From assembly GCA_025456495.1 (NCBI GenBank), contig JALOKO010000202.1, positions 1 through 11,588 on the forward strand: DNA of 11,588 nucleotides. The letters run 5' to 3'. Origin of the DNA: Bryobacterales bacterium (GTDB lineage: Bacteria; Acidobacteriota; Terriglobia; Bryobacterales; Bryobacteraceae). Numbering within the stretch: position 1 is the stretch's first letter; every line of letters begins with the position of its first letter. Of this stretch, positions 8,386 to 11,588 are shown piece after piece. A program made the position numbers and the translations under genes. Below the pieces are notes generated by a model. That model was not told where the DNA came from and ran no database searches. It was given only the letters and a program-made list of their open reading frames with translations.

Positions 8386-8514
8386 GTGTGGTTGTCTCCC
8401 AGCAGACAGAAATCTCGATCCCCAGCAGATTACCAGAAAACCCACCTCGGCAGACGTGTAACTTTTTGAAAATGAGAGGGTCACCACTTGCTCTGTTACA
8501 CTGGAGGTCGTTCC
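8386..8514. promoter_or_regulatory. Divergent intergenic region between aqpZ and the gene at 8515
   Basis: This 129-base gap must carry the promoters for two divergent genes. It is noticeably more AT-rich in its middle (around 8430-8475) than the surrounding coding DNA. A 7-base inverted repeat, GTGTAAC at 8456-8462 and GTTACAC at 8495-8501, could be an operator or could be chance. GGAGG at 8503-8507, 7 bases before ATG 8515, is the ribosome binding site of the plus-strand gene. I see no convincing -35/-10 pair on either strand. Confidence 0.4.
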
Positions 8515-9390
8515 ATGTTCTCTTCTGATCAACTTCCCGCCGATGAGTTCGTGCGCCGCTTCCGCCCGGAACTGGTCCCCTTTCATTCCAAGATCCAGTG
8601 GTTTTCCGTCGTCAACGTGGGCGCGGACGAGATCGCAACCATGGTGGAAGAGCCCCTGTCCAGCCTGCCTCCCCGTCTGGTGGAGTCGCTTCCTCGCCTC
8701 AACCTGTTCCTGGTGCCCTACCTCAAGGGCGGCGGCAAGGCCATGGACCAGGTGGTCTTTGAGACGCCGGAACCGGCCCAGCGGTCTGACTCCTTCCAGA
8801 TGGTGGGTCCCGAGGACGCCAATCTCCTGCTGCCCGTGCAGGAAGTGTCAGAGAACGAGATCCACTACAATCTCTTTGGCAGCATCGCCTCGCTAGCCTG
8901 GGAAGTGGCCACCCCGGACATCCGTGACAGGTGGCAGCGCGAACTCAAGGACGAGCTGCGCCGCGAGGTCCATGGCGAGATCGACGAAGAAAGCTGGCAG
9001 AAAAAGAACGCCCTCCTGGCCCGCCAGTCGGCTCCCATCCGCGATTCCAAGCTCTTCCGCGACTACGCCCGCGCATCCTTCGTGGACACCCTCACGCTGT
9101 ATCTGCACGGGCTCTGTTGCGATATTGACGTGGAGCCCAGTCCGCGCCAGTCCCCCAGTTCCGAAATTCGTCGGCGCCTGGAATTGCTGCGCGGCCTCTA
9201 TCCGCCTCCGGACGGATACTGCCTCTTTCCCGAGGAGCGCGACAAGCCACGGGAGGCGCGCGAAAGCCGTCGCCGCGCCCGGCCCTCCGATGCCGGTAAG
9301 TCCCAACAGCCCTCCGGCAAGTCGGTGTTCCCTCGTCCGGCAGCCGATAGCAACGGAACGGCTGAGGACACCCCGGGCCAGGATGGCTAA
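8515..9390 (+). CDS. Protein of unknown function with charged, probably disordered C-terminal tail
   Basis: I do not recognise a family. ATG 8515 is chosen over the in-frame ATG 8488 because a strong GGAGG lies 7 bases upstream of it; the product has 291 residues and ends at TAA 9388-9390. It has no signal peptide or membrane segment, so it is probably cytosolic. Residues 1-75 look globular (RFRPELVPFHSKIQWFSVVN, then PRLNLFLVPYLKGGG). About 135-180 is strongly charged and likely helical (RWQRELKDELRREVHGEIDE). A conserved-looking segment follows (SKLFRDYARASFVDTLTLYL, then HGLCCDIDVEP). From about residue 240 the sequence becomes Arg-rich and then Pro/Ser/Gly-rich, typical of disorder. The gene ends 55 bases before the Gfo/Idh/MocA gene on the same strand, so they may share a transcript. 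No function is proposed. Confidence 0.85.
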   Translation: MFSSDQLPADEFVRRFRPELVPFHSKIQWFSVVNVGADEIATMVEEPLSSLPPRLVESLPRLNLFLVPYLKGGGKAMDQVVFETPEPAQRSDSFQMVGPEDANLLLPVQEVSENEIHYNLFGSIASLAWEVATPDIRDRWQRELKDELRREVHGEIDEESWQKKNALLARQSAPIRDSKLFRDYARASFVDTLTLYLHGLCCDIDVEPSPRQSPSSEIRRRLELLRGLYPPPDGYCLFPEERDKPREARESRRRARPSDAGKSQQPSGKSVFPRPAADSNGTAEDTPGQDG

Positions 9391-9430
9391 CCCCTTCGCG
9401 TAAAGTTCCACCTCGCCCGGCAGGGTTCGC

Positions 9431-9449
9431 TATCATGCAGGGGACATGA
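9431..9449 (+). promoter_or_regulatory. Possible -10 element and start context of the oxidoreductase gene
   Basis: TATCAT at 9431-9436 resembles a -10 hexamer ending 9 bases before ATG 9446, which would give a leaderless or nearly leaderless transcript. A GGGG run at 9440-9443 sits only 2 bases from the ATG, too close for a normal ribosome binding site. An ATG at 9435 opens a four-codon frame whose TGA stop overlaps the oxidoreductase start. No clear -35 at normal spacing is seen, so this is tentative. Confidence 0.25.
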
Positions 9450-10450
9450 CCCAGCCCGTTCGAGTGGCCGTTGTCGGCGTTGGCGCCTTCGGCCAGAACC
9501 ACGTCCGCGTCCTCAAGGAGCTTCCCAGCGCCCAACTGGTTGGGGTCTACGATCAGTCGCCCGAACGCGCCCACCAGGTGGCCGCCACGGCCGGCGTGCC
9601 GGTCTTCAACAGCCTGGACGCGCTCGCCCGCCACGCCGACGCCGCCATCGTCGCCGTCCCCACCCTCGCGCATCACGCCGTCGCCTCCCACCTGCTTCAG
9701 GCCGGCCTGGATGTCCTGGTGGAAAAGCCCATTGCCTCCACGGTCGCGGAAGGCGAAACCCTGGTGAGCCTTGCCCGCCAGCGCGGTCGCATCCTGCAGG
9801 CAGGGCACCTGGAGCGCTACAACCCCGCCGTGCTCGCCCTCCAGCGGGAGTTGACGCTGCCCCTGTTCTTCGAAGTTCACCGCATGAGCGTCTTCACCCC
9901 GCGCAGTCTCGACGTCGATGTCGTGCTGGATCTCATGATCCACGACCTCGATATTGTCCTTGCCTGCGTCGGCGAGGCGCCCTCCCAGATTCACGCCTCC
10001 GGCATCCAGGTGATGTCGCCGAAGGTGGACATCGCCAACGTCCGCCTATCCTTCCCGGGTGGGTGCGTCGCCAACCTCACCGCCAGCCGTGTCTCTACAG
10101 ACCGCATCCGCAAACTACGTCTGTTCCAACCCGACCAGTACATTTCCCTCGACTACAGCAAACAGGACGGCGTGGTTTTCCATACCACCCAGCCCGATGC
10201 ACGCATCCAGATCAGGAAACTGGACGTCCAACCAGCAGAGCCTTTGCGGCGGGAACTGGAGGACTTCCTGGATTGTGTGCTCACCCGCCGCACTCCCGGC
10301 GTGGACGGCGTGGCCGCCTGTCGCGCCCTCGGGGTAGCCGAAGCAATCCTTGCTAAAATCAAGGAACACGGAGACTTGGTCAGCGCGCGTGTGGCCGCCT
10401 ACCGCGCCTCACAACCCTCCAAGGGCGCCACTTCGCCGCGGGACGACTGA
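9446..10450 (+). CDS. Gfo/Idh/MocA-family NAD(P)-dependent oxidoreductase, possibly GnnA-like
   Basis: Cytosolic sugar-type dehydrogenase of 334 residues, the usual family length. The N-terminal Rossmann fold carries GVGAFG (11-16), the dinucleotide-binding Gly motif. VEKPIAS has the family Glu93-Lys94-Pro95, and HDLDIVL (His166, Asp167) supplies the expected catalytic-region His/Asp. The combination GHLERYNPA (120-128) with SLDVDVVLDLMIHDLDI is, in my recollection, typical of the subgroup found near lipid A genes, where GnnA oxidises UDP-GlcNAc at C3 before GnnB transamination to make 2,3-diamino sugars. No gnnB or lpx gene is in this window, so this specific role is inference. ATG 9446 starts directly at the Rossmann fold. 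The gene follows the unknown protein by 55 bases and precedes the TonB-like gene by 137 bases. Confidence 0.9.
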   Translation: MTQPVRVAVVGVGAFGQNHVRVLKELPSAQLVGVYDQSPERAHQVAATAGVPVFNSLDALARHADAAIVAVPTLAHHAVASHLLQAGLDVLVEKPIASTVAEGETLVSLARQRGRILQAGHLERYNPAVLALQRELTLPLFFEVHRMSVFTPRSLDVDVVLDLMIHDLDIVLACVGEAPSQIHASGIQVMSPKVDIANVRLSFPGGCVANLTASRVSTDRIRKLRLFQPDQYISLDYSKQDGVVFHTTQPDARIQIRKLDVQPAEPLRRELEDFLDCVLTRRTPGVDGVAACRALGVAEAILAKIKEHGDLVSARVAAYRASQPSKGATSPRDD

Positions 10451-10587
10451 AGTCGCAATGCGGATGGCGGTGGGAAAGCCGCCTGCGATTCCCGTCAACG
10501 GCCTTCCCGAACGGGCCTTGGTGTGCGGGCCGCCATCTTTCACATCCCGGTCACCGCCACGCGCTCCAGCCATGGCCACCCAGCATC

Positions 10588-11588
10588 ATGCTCGCTCTGC
10601 AACTTGACGAATCCGTCGCACTCATCCACCTCCAACAGGAGGAAGCGGCCCGTGCGTCCAAGCAGCGACGTGGTTTTCTGGCCCTCTCCATGGTTGCGCA
10701 TGCCATCGCTTTCCCCGTGTTGGGGCTCCTCCAGTGGGAAACAACCACCCTCCGCAGGGCGCCCGAAATCGTTGTGCGCCGCCAGCAGGTTACCCCCTTG
10801 GTGGCCCCACGCCTTCAGCAACTCACCCAGCGCGACCCCAATCGCGGAACCGTCAGCACGGAAGTCAATCTGGATAGTCTGCTGCCACGTCCCCACGTTG
10901 ACCAGCCGCCGGGCGCCCGTCCGCAGCCGCGGCAAATGGCCGCGCTTCCCCCCACCGGCGCTACTGCTGGCAAGCAGCCGGATCTGATGGAGGCCCCGGA
11001 CCTGCCCGTGCCCGTCGCCCCTTTGCCCACAGCGCCCCTGGCGGCCTTGGGAACCGCCGCACCCGTCCCGGTTCTGCCCGGCCCCGCTCCCGCCCCAACC
11101 AAGCCCCAGATTCAGTTTGAAAAGCCCGGGTCTGTCATTGGCAGCCCTTCCGGCAGCGCCCCGGTCAGCATGCCCAACACCAGCGTTTCGAACGCCATGC
11201 GCGTGGCCTCACAAGGCCGCGGCAGCGGGGGCAACCAGGCGGTGGCCGATTTCTCGAATCCGTCGTCGCCCGGCGGCGCTTCCTCACGGGGCGTCCAGCA
11301 GCGGGGTTCCGTCGAATTGATGAGTGATCCCAATGGCGTCGACTTCCGCCCTTACCTCATCCAGGTGCTGGCATCAGTGAAGCGCAACTGGTTTGCCGTC
11401 ATGCCCCAGAGCGCGCGCTTTGGGCGCCGCAGCCAGGTACAGATCCAGTTCGCCATCCGGCGCGATGGCTCCGTCCCCAAGCTGGTCATCGCCAGCGGTT
11501 CAGGCGCTGATTACCTTGATCGCGCCGCCGTTGCGGGCGTCAGCGCATCCAACCCGTTCCCGCCGCTCCCCCGCGAGTTCCAAGGCGA
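10588..11588 (+). CDS. TonB-like energy transducer (3' partial)
   Basis: Periplasm-spanning protein that would pass ExbB/ExbD energy to outer-membrane receptors. The frame is open from ATG 10588 to the window end (333 complete codons); probably only about 10-20 residues are missing. Residues 1-28 are charged and cytoplasmic. A single membrane segment covers about 29-48 (GFLALSMVAHAIAFPVLGLL). Ser34 and His38 keep the Ser-x3-His spacing of the functionally essential Ser16/His20 pair of E. coli TonB. A Pro-rich linker spans about 100-175, then a Gly/Ser-rich stretch to about 245. The C-terminal TonB fold begins near Asp252 (DFRPYLIQVLASVKRNWF) with VQIQFAIRRDGSV and SNPFPPLPREF, the last being the classic TonB C-terminal signature. 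ATG 10588 is the first in-frame ATG after the preceding gene; no Shine-Dalgarno sequence is visible. The 137-base gap upstream (10451-10587) shows no feature I can support. Confidence 0.88.
   Translation, partial: MLALQLDESVALIHLQQEEAARASKQRRGFLALSMVAHAIAFPVLGLLQWETTTLRRAPEIVVRRQQVTPLVAPRLQQLTQRDPNRGTVSTEVNLDSLLPRPHVDQPPGARPQPRQMAALPPTGATAGKQPDLMEAPDLPVPVAPLPTAPLAALGTAAPVPVLPGPAPAPTKPQIQFEKPGSVIGSPSGSAPVSMPNTSVSNAMRVASQGRGSGGNQAVADFSNPSSPGGASSRGVQQRGSVELMSDPNGVDFRPYLIQVLASVKRNWFAVMPQSARFGRRSQVQIQFAIRRDGSVPKLVIASGSGADYLDRAAVAGVSASNPFPPLPREFQG

Noticed and set aside
8488..8514. Upstream in-frame ATG for the unknown gene
   Set aside because: The GGAGG at 8503-8507 lies inside this extension and is properly placed for ATG 8515.
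8386..8586. N-terminal extension of the aquaporin frame
   Set aside because: The extension is antisense to the next gene, whereas the tandem ATG at 8385 matches the AqpZ N-terminus and has a ribosome binding site.
10523..10987. Plus-strand frame of 154 codons overlapping the TonB-like gene
   Set aside because: It is in another frame and Ser/Pro/Arg-rich, while the overlapping frame gives a full TonB architecture.

Overview
This is a high-GC bacterial window with dense coding on both strands. It most resembles an acidobacterium of the Solibacter/Bryobacter type. The main support is a very large Oar-like TonB-dependent receptor with an N-terminal carboxypeptidase-regulatory-like domain and an LPLNGRNF plug motif, a receptor class greatly expanded in Acidobacteria. 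A secreted glycoside-hydrolase-like protein and a TonB energy transducer fit the same picture. The taxonomic call is inference from protein style; there is no rRNA here.

Layout: (1) 2-3277 (+) is the receptor, cut at its N-terminus by the window edge. (2) A perfect 18-bp hairpin at 3298-3339 lies in the gap before the convergent gene. (3) 3451-4776 (-) is a glycoside-hydrolase-like protein with a C-terminal beta-sandwich resembling the putative collagen-binding domain. (4) About 4756-7221 (+) is a U32 peptidase-family protein of the RlhA/DUF3656 type. (5) 7253-7672 (+) is a Nudix hydrolase. (6) 7693-8385 (-) is aquaporin Z. (7) 8515-9390 (+) is an unrecognised protein, 9446-10450 (+) a Gfo/Idh/MocA oxidoreductase possibly of the GnnA (lipid A sugar) kind, and 10588 to the window end (+) a TonB-like protein cut at its C-terminus. 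The last three are co-directional and may form an envelope-related operon.

The most unusual spot is the head-to-head junction at about 4762-4766. The glycoside-hydrolase gene loses recognisable sequence exactly where its signal peptide should lie. The U32 gene begins only after the point where its conserved N-terminal LLAPAG segment should be. No intergenic DNA separates them. Either a deletion removed both 5' ends and both promoters, or the assembly is misjoined. Every other gene reads as intact or is cut only by the window edges.

I found no CRISPR array, tRNA, rRNA, insertion sequence or phage gene, and no convincing new multi-gene system.
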